DNA from: Mycolicibacterium novocastrense
Lineage (GTDB): Bacteria > Actinomycetota > Actinomycetes > Mycobacteriales > Mycobacteriaceae
Direction: 5' to 3'
Assembly: GCF_001570485.1 (NCBI RefSeq)
Contig: NZ_BCTA01000018.1
Location: 1 to 62,793, forward strand
DNA: 62,793 bases
Numbering within the stretch: the stretch's first letter is position 1; each line of letters opens with the position of its first letter. The notes beneath the pieces were generated by a model. The model was not told where the DNA came from. It was given only the letters and a program-made list of their open reading frames with translations, and searched no databases. This document shows, piece by piece, positions 27,915 through 37,000 of the stretch. The position numbers were made by a program, and so were the translations under genes.

Positions 27915-30900
27915 TTACCCGAGCGGCTGTTGCCACAATTCCTGTGCGCTCAGCTGCGCGGCGACATCAGCTATGGACGCCCCTCCGAGCAGATCCGATA
28001 CCTCGAGATCGTGATTGAACTCGCTCTTAATGCGACGACGTAACTCTAGCGCCTGCAACGAATCCAGGCCGATCGCCACCATGGGGATATCGGTATCAAT
28101 CGACTCGGCGCGATCGATACCGATGGATTCGGCGAACAGATCAATCAACCGTCGCGGGTGCATGTCCGGCTCAACGGGTCTGTCGGTTGTTGGGTCATCG
28201 ACGTCGGGCTTGATCAGCTGTGAAACTAGCGGGCCGTAGCCGAACTCACCCAGCACCGATCGTGCTCGGGCGAAATCGAACGCCCCGACGATGGCATTCC
28301 TGCCCAGCCGGTTCATTCCCAAAGCGATTGCATCGCTCGGAGACATCGGGACGACCCCGATGGCCGCAAGCTGCGCCATACTCCTTTCATCGAGGTCGAA
28401 ATGAACGGTCCACTGACCCCACTGCACCGAAACACAGTCCAAACCATCGGTGCGGAGTCGGTGCGCTATGGCGTCGAGCATCCGATTGGCAGCCGAGTAA
28501 ACCACCTGCCCGCGTCCGCCGATTGTCGCTCTCGCTGAGGAGCACAGAATGACGCGACAGTTTTCCGCTCGCGGGAACGCCTCCAGTACCCGCGATATGC
28601 CGATAACCTTGGCCCGCAAGGCATCGTCTACCTTCGTGGCGGTAATGTCCTCGAGTTCGATAGCCGAATAGTTGACAGCGGCGTGGATTATCAGATCAGC
28701 CGGGGCGCCCTGGTTCTCCGCAGCCAGTTGCGATACTGCCGCCTGGTCGCCTACGTCGCACTTCATGACACAGATTTGCGTGGCTGTGGTCGAACGGATC
28801 CCCTGGAGTCGGTCCGCGACTGCAGCGGCCCCGCCCGATCTGCTCACCAGCGTGATTCGCCGAGCGCCGCAGTGTGCGAAGTGGTCGCAGAATTCGAGAC
28901 CGAGTTTCCCCGTTCCCCCGACGATGAGCACATGTTCATAGGGCACGCAATCGGACTGGATTGCCGAGCTGTCGCAAGCAACGATCCGTTTGGCGTATAG
29001 ACCCCCATTGCGGAAAGCCAATTCCGATTCTTCGGCGGTGTGCAGGGCCGCGACGACCGCACGCCCCGAGTCTGAGGCGGTGGATCCGCCCGGCAGGTCG
29101 AGGTGCCGGAATCCTACGCCCGGATAGTTGGCGCCAATGCTGCGGAACCCCGCACTTGCCGCTGCGTGCACCGGATCCGGTGGTGCGTCGTCAGCGACGA
29201 CCGCCTCACCGCCCACCGTCACTAGCCAGCAGTCCGTACCTACATGAGTGACTCCCGGCCACCACGTGCGGTTGGAAAAGAATTCCGTGACTGCGGCCGC
29301 GGCGGCGACGTCGTCCATCTTCGGCGATTGCGGAAGCAGTATGACAAGTGTATTGAAATGACTTGCGACGCCGCCACTTTCATTGTCGATCATGCGAGCC
29401 GCGGCGCCAGCTTCACCGGCTGCAGCGCATATGGCAGTGGCCAAACCCGCGCAAGTTGTCGTGTGGTCGACGATTCCGATGTCACGCGGTGGGACAAGTG
29501 AGCGCTTCGACAGCCGAACCCATTCCTCGACGAGAAGGCGCGCCGGCGTGGTTTGCGCGCTCGACTCACGGGCTGAGTCTGCAGGCACTGGGACCGGATC
29601 GACGGCGGAGGTCTGAGCGGCGCGCCGGGGCAGCGCCTCGTCATATGGCAGCCACAGCGGTATCTCATTCATCCGGGTGTTGGGAAAAGCACGTAATGGA
29701 AGCGAGACGGTTTCGTCAGATCCAGTGCGCAGGCACTCCCATGAGTAGTCCAAGTCATGTACGGCGACGTTCGCGAGATTGCGTGTCAACACGTTGAGAT
29801 CCGTGGCCGTTCGCTCTGACGAGCCGACCACGACGGCCGAGCTCGTGTCCCGAAGCCCGGCCATATTCTCTTGAATCGCCAGCTGTAGTGTCGGGTGCTC
29901 GGCCAACTCCACGAACGTGTCGACGTTGCGCCGCACCGCTTCCGTGATTGCCTTGTCGAACCGAACGGTGTTGCGGAGGTTCCAGAACCAATATTGGTCG
30001 ACGGGCAATCCTTGGTCGACCGAGCTGCCAAGAGTTGCTCCGATCCAGTCGATTTCGGAGTCGACAAACACAAGATTCTGCAGTCGCCGTTGCACCGTGG
30101 CACGTACCTCGGCACTAAGGTCATGCATCAAACTGGTGTGTGCGGGATATTGGACGGGAATGACTCGAGCGAACGTGCCATTCTCGACAAAGGCGTCCAC
30201 GATTGCCTGCACCGCTTCCCGTTCACCCGAAATACAATGCATCCCAGTCGAATTGACCACCGACAGCTGCGCCCAACCCGAGCAACGCGCGATCGAATCC
30301 TCACAGGCGTCCCGGTCGGCGGCGACGACTGCCATGGAGTAATCATCGGAGGCCCATGTGTCGGCGAAGTGTGCGCGGATCCCGACAACGACGACGGCAT
30401 CAGCCAAAGTGATCTTACCCGAAACGTAGGCCGCGCTGATCTCACCTTGGCTGTGTCCGATAGTGGCATTCGGTGTCACGCCGAATGAACGCCACGTTGC
30501 GGCCAGGGCGGCCATTTGAGTAAATAATGCCGGCTGAACGGTCACCGCACTGTCATCGGACGGAAGGTGTTCGTCGAGAAGGTAATTGAGCGGACATTCA
30601 CCGAACTGCCTCTGGAAAGCCTCGGTGCAGCGGTCCGCTTCGGCGCGAAATGCGGGAATCGATTCATAGAAGAGCCGCCCCATCCCTGGCCTTTGGTTGC
30701 CCTGCCCGGGAAAGACGTAGGCCACCTTACGGGTGGTGGCGGTCGTGTTGGTCTGGATCAACGACGGATGTTCTCGTCTATCAACCAGTGCCCGTAAGGC
30801 GCTGAGCAGATCATCGCGGCTGGTCACCATCGCCAGCGCGCGGCGCCGGCGAGCTATCCGTGTCCGAAACAACATTTCGGCTATCTGGTCAGGTGCCACG

Positions 30901-31019
30901 TCTGGATGATCTGCAGCATAAGAAAGAAGGCCCGCGGCCTCGTCGACGAGCAGATCGGCGGTATCCGCCGACAGCAGGACGGGGGTGGTGCCGTTCGGAA
31001 GTCTATAACTAGGAATCAC
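27915..31019 (-). CDS. PKS with AT-KR-ACP domains (MbtD-like)
   Basis: 1034 residues from the GTG at 31019, overlapping the KS gene by 11 nt; a longer start at 31091 is less likely given MbtD. Order: acyltransferase (GQGNQRPGMG, nucleophile in GHSQGE, YPAHT specificity region), ketoreductase (IVGGTGKLGLEF, CSSARATIGG, YSAAN), and acyl carrier protein with the phosphopantetheine Ser in IGLDSLQALE. No KS is present, matching M. tuberculosis MbtD, which relies on separate MbtC. It would add and reduce one malonate-type unit. Transcribed with the KS and thioesterase. Confidence 0.88.
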   Translation of the reverse strand: MIPSYRLPNGTTPVLLSADTADLLVDEAAGLLSYAADHPDVAPDQIAEMLFRTRIARRRRALAMVTSRDDLLSALRALVDRREHPSLIQTNTTATTRKVAYVFPGQGNQRPGMGRLFYESIPAFRAEADRCTEAFQRQFGECPLNYLLDEHLPSDDSAVTVQPALFTQMAALAATWRSFGVTPNATIGHSQGEISAAYVSGKITLADAVVVVGIRAHFADTWASDDYSMAVVAADRDACEDSIARCSGWAQLSVVNSTGMHCISGEREAVQAIVDAFVENGTFARVIPVQYPAHTSLMHDLSAEVRATVQRRLQNLVFVDSEIDWIGATLGSSVDQGLPVDQYWFWNLRNTVRFDKAITEAVRRNVDTFVELAEHPTLQLAIQENMAGLRDTSSAVVVGSSERTATDLNVLTRNLANVAVHDLDYSWECLRTGSDETVSLPLRAFPNTRMNEIPLWLPYDEALPRRAAQTSAVDPVPVPADSARESSAQTTPARLLVEEWVRLSKRSLVPPRDIGIVDHTTTCAGLATAICAAAGEAGAAARMIDNESGGVASHFNTLVILLPQSPKMDDVAAAAAVTEFFSNRTWWPGVTHVGTDCWLVTVGGEAVVADDAPPDPVHAAASAGFRSIGANYPGVGFRHLDLPGGSTASDSGRAVVAALHTAEESELAFRNGGLYAKRIVACDSSAIQSDCVPYEHVLIVGGTGKLGLEFCDHFAHCGARRITLVSRSGGAAAVADRLQGIRSTTATQICVMKCDVGDQAAVSQLAAENQGAPADLIIHAAVNYSAIELEDITATKVDDALRAKVIGISRVLEAFPRAENCRVILCSSARATIGGRGQVVYSAANRMLDAIAHRLRTDGLDCVSVQWGQWTVHFDLDERSMAQLAAIGVVPMSPSDAIALGMNRLGRNAIVGAFDFARARSVLGEFGYGPLVSQLIKPDVDDPTTDRPVEPDMHPRRLIDLFAESIGIDRAESIDTDIPMVAIGLDSLQALELRRRIKSEFNHDLEVSDLLGGASIADVAAQLSAQELWQQPLG

Positions 31020-32337
31020 TTTGCTCACTCGAGGACATGGCGATGATCGCGTGTGCATTGGCGCCTCCCGCACCAAACGAGGAAACGGCACCGTAGCGGA
31101 CGCCGCCTTTGGGCTCCCAATGGTGCAGTTTTGTCGCTAGCCGCACGCCCGTCAGATCCCAATCCACTGTCTGAGTGGGGTTGTCCGAGAACAGGGTCGG
31201 CGGAATTTGACCGTGCTGACCGGCGAGCAACAGTTTGATCAGTCCGAGGATCCCGGATGCGGCCTGGGCATGGCCGGCATTCGCCTTTATCGAGCCTAAG
31301 AGCGCATGGGATCCCGCCGCGCCGTAAGTGTTGAAAAGGGCAATTAATTCCACTGGGTCGCCCACCGAGGTAGCGGTCCCGTGTCCTTCGATCATTCCCA
31401 CATCGGCTGGGTCAATTCCCGCAGCGTCGAGCGTCTTACGGATGACCTGTTCCTGCGCGCGCACCCGAGGAACCAAGATCGGCTTACCTTTCCCGTTGTG
31501 ATTGGTGCGGATGGCCAGGATTTGTCCATAGATCCGGTGTCTCATTTGACGCGCTCGGGATTCACGCTCGATGAGAACCATTCCGGCGCCTTCGCCCCAG
31601 ACGGTCCCGGTTGCGTCGTCCGAATACGCGCGGCAGCGCCCGTCACTGGAAAGCGCGTTGAGTCTGGCGAATTCGTAGAACGCACCAGGGGACCCCATCA
31701 CGCACACCGCGCCGGCAAGTGCCCATTCGCACTCGCCGTCTCGCACTGCTGTCGCGGCCAGGTGCAATGCGGTCAGTGAGGATGCACATGCGGTATCGAC
31801 GCAGATCGATGGACCGGTCAGTCCCAGGCAATGCGAGATCCGGCCGGCGGCCCCCAGTTGTCCCAACGAGGCGATCCGATGTCCGCTGTAGGCGTCGGCG
31901 ACCGCCGCGCGTGGGCCGTACTCCATCGGTGACATGCCGACGAAGCATCCACCGTCCGCGCCTTCAAGCGTGCCCGGATTAACGCCAGAATTCTCAAGTG
32001 CTTTCCATGCCACCCGCATCGCCACCCGCTGTTGGGGGTGCATCACGACGGCCTCGCGGTGGGTGACGCCGAAGAAGGACGGATCAAATGTCGTGGCACC
32101 GTCGAGAAAACCACCCGCGTCGCAAACGGGTCCCCACCCGTCTAGCTCGGATACCGACAGCAGATCATCGGTTGGCCAGCCGCGGTTGCGCGGGAAGGGG
32201 GTGAGCAACTCCCTTCCTTCGGCCAAGGCTGACCATAAGGCGTTGGGGCTGTCGATTCCTCCAGGCGCCTCGACAGCCATGCCGGAAATGACGATAGGGT
32301 CGACCGTTGTCGTGGAGGTAGATTCGCTGAGGCTCAC
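31009..32337 (-). CDS. Stand-alone ketosynthase (MbtC-like)
   Basis: 442 residues. The KS triad is present: Cys in VDTACASSLTALH, His in IEGHGTATSVGD, His in IKANAGHAQAASG. Size and the opening SGMAVEAPGGIDSPNALW closely parallel MbtC, the KS that works with MbtD in mycobactin assembly. The GTG start overlaps the thioesterase stop as GTGA, and its own end overlaps the PKS start, so the three genes are translationally coupled. It condenses the peptide or acyl chain with the extender unit carried by the AT-KR-ACP protein. Confidence 0.9.
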   Translation of the reverse strand: MSLSESTSTTTVDPIVISGMAVEAPGGIDSPNALWSALAEGRELLTPFPRNRGWPTDDLLSVSELDGWGPVCDAGGFLDGATTFDPSFFGVTHREAVVMHPQQRVAMRVAWKALENSGVNPGTLEGADGGCFVGMSPMEYGPRAAVADAYSGHRIASLGQLGAAGRISHCLGLTGPSICVDTACASSLTALHLAATAVRDGECEWALAGAVCVMGSPGAFYEFARLNALSSDGRCRAYSDDATGTVWGEGAGMVLIERESRARQMRHRIYGQILAIRTNHNGKGKPILVPRVRAQEQVIRKTLDAAGIDPADVGMIEGHGTATSVGDPVELIALFNTYGAAGSHALLGSIKANAGHAQAASGILGLIKLLLAGQHGQIPPTLFSDNPTQTVDWDLTGVRLATKLHHWEPKGGVRYGAVSSFGAGGANAHAIIAMSSSEQSDS

Positions 32338-33092
32338 GCGGTCTGCTCACATTGTGCGCTCGCCGCCAACAACTCCGCAACAGCGTCGATGTGCGATTTC
32401 AAATAGAAGTGTCCACCGTCAAACATTGTTACCTTGACCGTGTCGGTGTGCTTGCGCCACCCGTAGAGATCACCCAACGTGATATACGGGTCCGAATCAC
32501 CGCCGATAGCATGAATCGGAGCCGCTACCTTGATGCCTTCGGCGCAGGAGTACGCGTCGAAGGCGTTGTAGTCCGCCTTTATCACGGGAAGTGCCAGCCT
32601 CATCACTTCTCGGCTTGCAAACACATCCGTGTCGGTGCCCTCGAGCGCCGCAAGATGATTCAAGATCTTCTCGTCGTCTTTGGGATGCGGTGGTTTGGTT
32701 GCGACGTTTGAGGGAGCTACCGCCGCCGAGACGGTAAGGTGCCGCACATCGATCCCGTTCGCTTCTGCAATCCGGACAAACTCGAAGGCCACCAAAGCTC
32801 CCATGCTGTGGCCGAATGCGATTAGCGGAGCTGCGCGATTGTGCTCCGACTTCGAGAAGTCACGGAATGCTCCGGCGGCGATCTCGGGAAGCGAGTTCAA
32901 CGACGCCTCGGTCGCTCGATCCTGGCGCCCGGGATACTGAAAGACAACGACTCTGAACTCCGCGCTCAGAATCCTGGAGAATTCGCGGTAGGCCGACGCG
33001 CCAGCCCCGGCATGCGGAAACACCAGCAACGTCATGTTGTCGGGGGAATCCGGCTCGTGAAATTGTCTCAACCACCCCTCTATGCGCGGCAT
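32334..33092 (-). CDS. Type II thioesterase (MbtT-like)
   Basis: 252 residues. It has the RifR/GrsT-type start MTLLVFPHAGAGASAYREFS, nucleophile in GHSMGALVAFE, Asp in GGDSDPYI and His in GGHFYLKS. Type II thioesterases clear misprimed carrier proteins of PKS/NRPS lines. It is the first gene of the three-gene minus-strand operon. An IdeR-like box at 33173-33191 lies about 80 bp upstream, so iron repression is likely. Confidence 0.9.
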   Translation of the reverse strand: MPRIEGWLRQFHEPDSPDNMTLLVFPHAGAGASAYREFSRILSAEFRVVVFQYPGRQDRATEASLNSLPEIAAGAFRDFSKSEHNRAAPLIAFGHSMGALVAFEFVRIAEANGIDVRHLTVSAAVAPSNVATKPPHPKDDEKILNHLAALEGTDTDVFASREVMRLALPVIKADYNAFDAYSCAEGIKVAAPIHAIGGDSDPYITLGDLYGWRKHTDTVKVTMFDGGHFYLKSHIDAVAELLAASAQCEQTA

Positions 33093-33172
33093 GCACTATA
33101 ACCTCTCGCCCATCCGTCGCCGCCATTCTGCAACCCGGCTTGGTGGTTGTTATCGTTTCCCACGTTCGTGAC

Positions 33173-33191
33173 TTAGCTGAGGCTAACATAA
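33173..33191. promoter_or_regulatory. IdeR-like iron box before thioesterase operon
   Basis: TTAGCTGAGGCTAACATAA matches the 19-bp IdeR consensus (TTAGGTTAGGCTAACCTAA) at 16 positions. It overlaps the 3' end of the acyltransferase gene and lies 81 bp before the thioesterase start. Confidence 0.7.
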
Positions 33192-33866
33192 GCTTCCATC
33201 TTCCGTGGTCGGTTCCGGGCTGTTCGCCTCCCGGTTTGCTGCGCGAACCGAAGTGCTCATCCCCTCTCGGTCACGGACCATGAGCGCAGCGCGCTTATCC
33301 GGCAGATCGAGGTCCGTGATGCGTCGAAATCCGGCGCGTTCGAGAGCCCGGATCACTCGCGCGTTCTTGACGTCGGGTTCTGCGACCACTCGTGTGGCGC
33401 GAGAATCTGCTTCCAGTTGCCAAGTCGATACGGTCTGCAGCAAGTCAATGCCCAGTCGCCGTCCGCGGTACGGGGCCGGCCCCAGCAGCATGTGCATGCC
33501 GGCGTCGCGTTCGTGTGCGGCGTAGTACTCGGCGAGCGGATCGAGATCGGCGCGGTAGAGCTCCCAGTAACTAATCGGAACACCATCCAGCAGGCCCAGA
33601 TATGGAGCCAGGTGGTCGCTGCCTTGCTGCCGGCGCAGATAGGACGCGATCCGGTGTCGCGCCCATGGCTTCCGCCAGAAACGGGCCACCTCAGGGTCAT
33701 TCATCCATGAGTGCACCAGATCGAGGTCGCGGTCGAGGTCGAGCCGACGCAGCGTGAACTCTCCCGAGAACGCCTGATGATCCAGTGCTGCGCGGTATCG
33801 CCCTACGTTCAGCGCATCCACGACGTACCTCCAACCGAACGGCCCGCATGGTCGCCATGAGCGCAT
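33183..33866 (-). CDS. IucB/AlcB-like N-acyltransferase (siderophore GNAT)
   Basis: 227 residues from the ATG at 33866, with GGAG 11 nt upstream; a TTG at 33905 would lengthen it. Hallmarks of the hydroxylysine/hydroxyornithine acyltransferase group are present: LVHSWMNDPEVARFW, SYWELYRADLDPLAEYY, MHMLLGPAPYRGRRLG (acetyl-CoA loop) and LPDKRAALM. Such enzymes acylate an N-hydroxylated diamine side chain to make a hydroxamate iron ligand (MbtK, IucB). No N-hydroxylase gene is in the window, so that step must come from elsewhere. An IdeR-like box lies 60 bp upstream. Confidence 0.87.
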   Translation of the reverse strand: MRSWRPCGPFGWRYVVDALNVGRYRAALDHQAFSGEFTLRRLDLDRDLDLVHSWMNDPEVARFWRKPWARHRIASYLRRQQGSDHLAPYLGLLDGVPISYWELYRADLDPLAEYYAAHERDAGMHMLLGPAPYRGRRLGIDLLQTVSTWQLEADSRATRVVAEPDVKNARVIRALERAGFRRITDLDLPDKRAALMVRDREGMSTSVRAANREANSPEPTTEDGSLC

Positions 33867-33925
33867 GGGGTAGGTGTCTCCAGCTCCCTCACGCGACAGC
33901 CGCAACAGCCGCGGGAGCCATCGAC

Positions 33926-33944
33926 TTACTTTAGGCTAGCCTAA
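33926..33944. promoter_or_regulatory. IdeR-like iron box in divergent NRPS/acyltransferase promoter
   Basis: TTACTTTAGGCTAGCCTAA matches the IdeR consensus at 16 of 19 positions and contains a perfect 14-bp palindrome. It lies between the acyltransferase (minus) and the first NRPS (plus), so one site could control both. Confidence 0.75.
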
Positions 33945-34077
33945 GGCAGCTCTACGAACGCTCGGAAGAGAGGACTTCCCATGATTCGGTTCGTGTCGAT
34001 GGTGCTACAGCCCTGTGGTGCAGAACCGAGCAGAGTCTGAACGATCCAGCGAACTGAAATCAGGGGTGAGACGAGCG

Positions 34078-37000
34078 ATGGTCGACGATGCCGAGACTTT
34101 GCAGGAACGTCGTCTCGAACTGCTGCGAAGGCGTATAGCCGAAAAGGGTCTGGCAGCGAAAAGGACGGCCGATCCGGCGCGCATCTGTGCGGGAGAGCGC
34201 TACCGGCTATCAGTTGGTCAGCGCCGGATGTGGTTCCTGCAGACCATGGACCCCGCCGACACCGCGTTGAACATTTGTGTTGCCTACCGACTGACAGGTG
34301 CCTTGGATGAGTCACGCTTGCGCGGCGCCTTCTATGATGTCGTGGCGCGCCACGCTATTCTGCGCACAACCTACGGCGTGGACAACCAGGGTGAGCCATA
34401 TCAAGTCTTTCACGATGGTGCCGAACCCGGTTGGCGGACAGATGGTTTGACCGATCTTACCGACGAGGAACGCGAACGGCGAATCGAGGCTTTAGCGCGA
34501 GACGAGTTCGGCCGGCCATTCGATCTCACGAACGAGCCGCCGCTGCGCATCAACTTGATACGTATCGGTACGGAAGAGTTCGTACTGTTGCTTGTCGCGC
34601 ATCACATCTGTTGGGATGAGGACTCCTGCGCTATCTTCCTCCGCGAACTCAACGATGCTTACAACGGTCGCCAGCTGGGTCGGCCCGCACCACAATTTAT
34701 CGCGGTCGAGGTGCTCGAGACTTCAGAAGAACCCAGCACTAGCGACATCGGCTACTGGGCTGACACATTGCGGTCGTTACCCGAGGCGCTGGAGAGTCTC
34801 GACGCAGGTGGCGCGCATCCGTCTCGGCGGGCCGAACGTCACACTCGGGCGCTGCCCGCAGGCCTCTTCAACCGGATCGAAAACTTCGCCCGAAAGCGCT
34901 CCGGTTCCCCTTTTATGGTGCTACTGGCGGCCTTTGGTGTGCTGGTGCGTCGCCATACCGGCGCAGCGGATTTCTTGGTTTCCGTCCCTGTCACCGATCG
35001 CAGGCCCGGGACCGAGGCTGCCATCGGGTATTTCGGCAATACGCTCTTGCTACGAATCAGCCCACGAGCCCACGACACTTTCACCTCTTTGGTGGACGCC
35101 GTGCGCGAAACCTGTCTTAGCGGCTTCGCCCACAAGTCGGTCGGCATCGATCGAGTGGTCCGCGAAATAAACCCGGACCGGATGGGCCACGATGGCCTGG
35201 ACCGCCTGGTCAGGGTGGGTTTCAGTATGCGCAAAAGCCATAGCGGATTCGCTTTGGGCGACGTCGCTGTACGACAGCTCGAACTGGGCGCGGTCGCCGC
35301 GCAGCTTCCGCTTGCCTTGGCGATCGTGTTGGACCCGCAGGGCGTGTTAGTCGAAGTCGAGTATCAGAGGGATGTGCTGAGCGGTGCGCTCGTCGAACAG
35401 ATGGTGACTCACTACCTACAGCTGTTGGACAACGCGCTGGCCGAGCCGGAACGCCGTGTCACCCGTCTGGACATGCTCGACCCCAGGGAGCGAGAAACCA
35501 TCCTGGCACGGTCGCACGGCGAACTCGTCGACACGCCCGCCATCACGATGGTCGCGATCCTCGAAGCGGCCGCAGCTGCCACACCGGACGCTGTGGCGCT
35601 TTCCTCGGACGAGACTGAGCTAAGCTATGCCGAACTCCATCGGCGCGCGAATCGCTTGGCACGCTGGTTCATCCAGCAGGGCCTCGGTGCTGACGACATC
35701 ATCGGCCTGCGCATTGCGACATCGATCGAGTTCATCGTCGCCTCGCTCGCCGCACTCAAAGCCGGTGCGGCTTACCTGCCCATCGACCCGGCATTCCCTG
35801 CCGAACGCATTGATTACCTGGTCACCGATGCCCGCCCACAGACGGTTATCGGGCCCCGGGAGTTTCAGTCCGCTGAGATCGCCGCCGCGCAGCTGTCTGA
35901 CGCAGCACTGACCGATGCCGATCGATCACTTCCGCTGCTCCCCGAGCACTTGGCTTACGTCATTTACACTTCCGGCTCCACCGGCCGACCCAAGGGCGTG
36001 GCGGTTTCACATCGGGCCATCTCCGAGCACGTCAAGGGTTTCATCGCCGAGTGCTCCATGACCGCCGAAGACCGCTGGCTGCAATCGTCGTCAGTGAGCT
36101 TTGATGCCTCATTGGCGGATATCTTCATCACGTTGTCGCTCGGCGCACAGTTGATCATGCCCACCCTCGCCGACGCCGGGGCTTCACGTGACGTCGACTA
36201 CCTGGCCGATCTGGTCAGTCGCCGCGGCGTCACCGTGCTCCACGTGGTGCCGTCAATGCTGAGCACTCTCCTGATGCTGCCGCAGGTCAAACAATGGCGG
36301 TCGCTGCGTCATGTTCCGGTCGGCGGTGAAGCGCTTCCCGGCGAGTTAGCCGCGAAATTCGCCAGCCACTTCGACGCTCAGTTACACAACCATTACGGTC
36401 CAACGGAGGCCGTCGTCTGCTCGACGCACAAGCTGGTAGACGGGTCGCACGGCGCGCGCACAGTGCCCATCGGTGTGCCGAACCGCAACGTCTACGCCTA
36501 CGTACTTGACGAAGAGTTGCAGCCGGTGCCGGCCGAGGTGATCGGTGAGTTGTACCTCGGTGGTGCTCAGTTGGCGCGTGGATATCTGGGCCGTCCGGGA
36601 CTGACCGCACAGCGGTTTGTCGCCGACCCATTCAACCCCGGCATGCGGCTGTACCGGTCGGGAGACTTAGTCCGCCGCAATATAACCGGCGACCTGGAAT
36701 TCGTTGGCCGGACCGATGAGCAGGTCAAGATTCGCGGCTTCCGTATCGAGCTTGGCGAGATTCGGTCCGTGATTGCGACGCATCCATCGGTGCGGCATTG
36801 CCTTGTCACCGTGGACAATGCCGAGGCCGGCCCCGCGCTCGTCGCATACCTGGTGCCTTCCGATGGCACTGCGCAATTGGATCTGGAGAGCATACGCGCA
36901 CACACCCGCTCGGTACTGCCGGAGTACATGGTGCCGAGTGCCTTCGCGGTGATACCCGAGATTCCGCTGACCGTTGCCGGCAAATTGGATAAGCGGGCGC

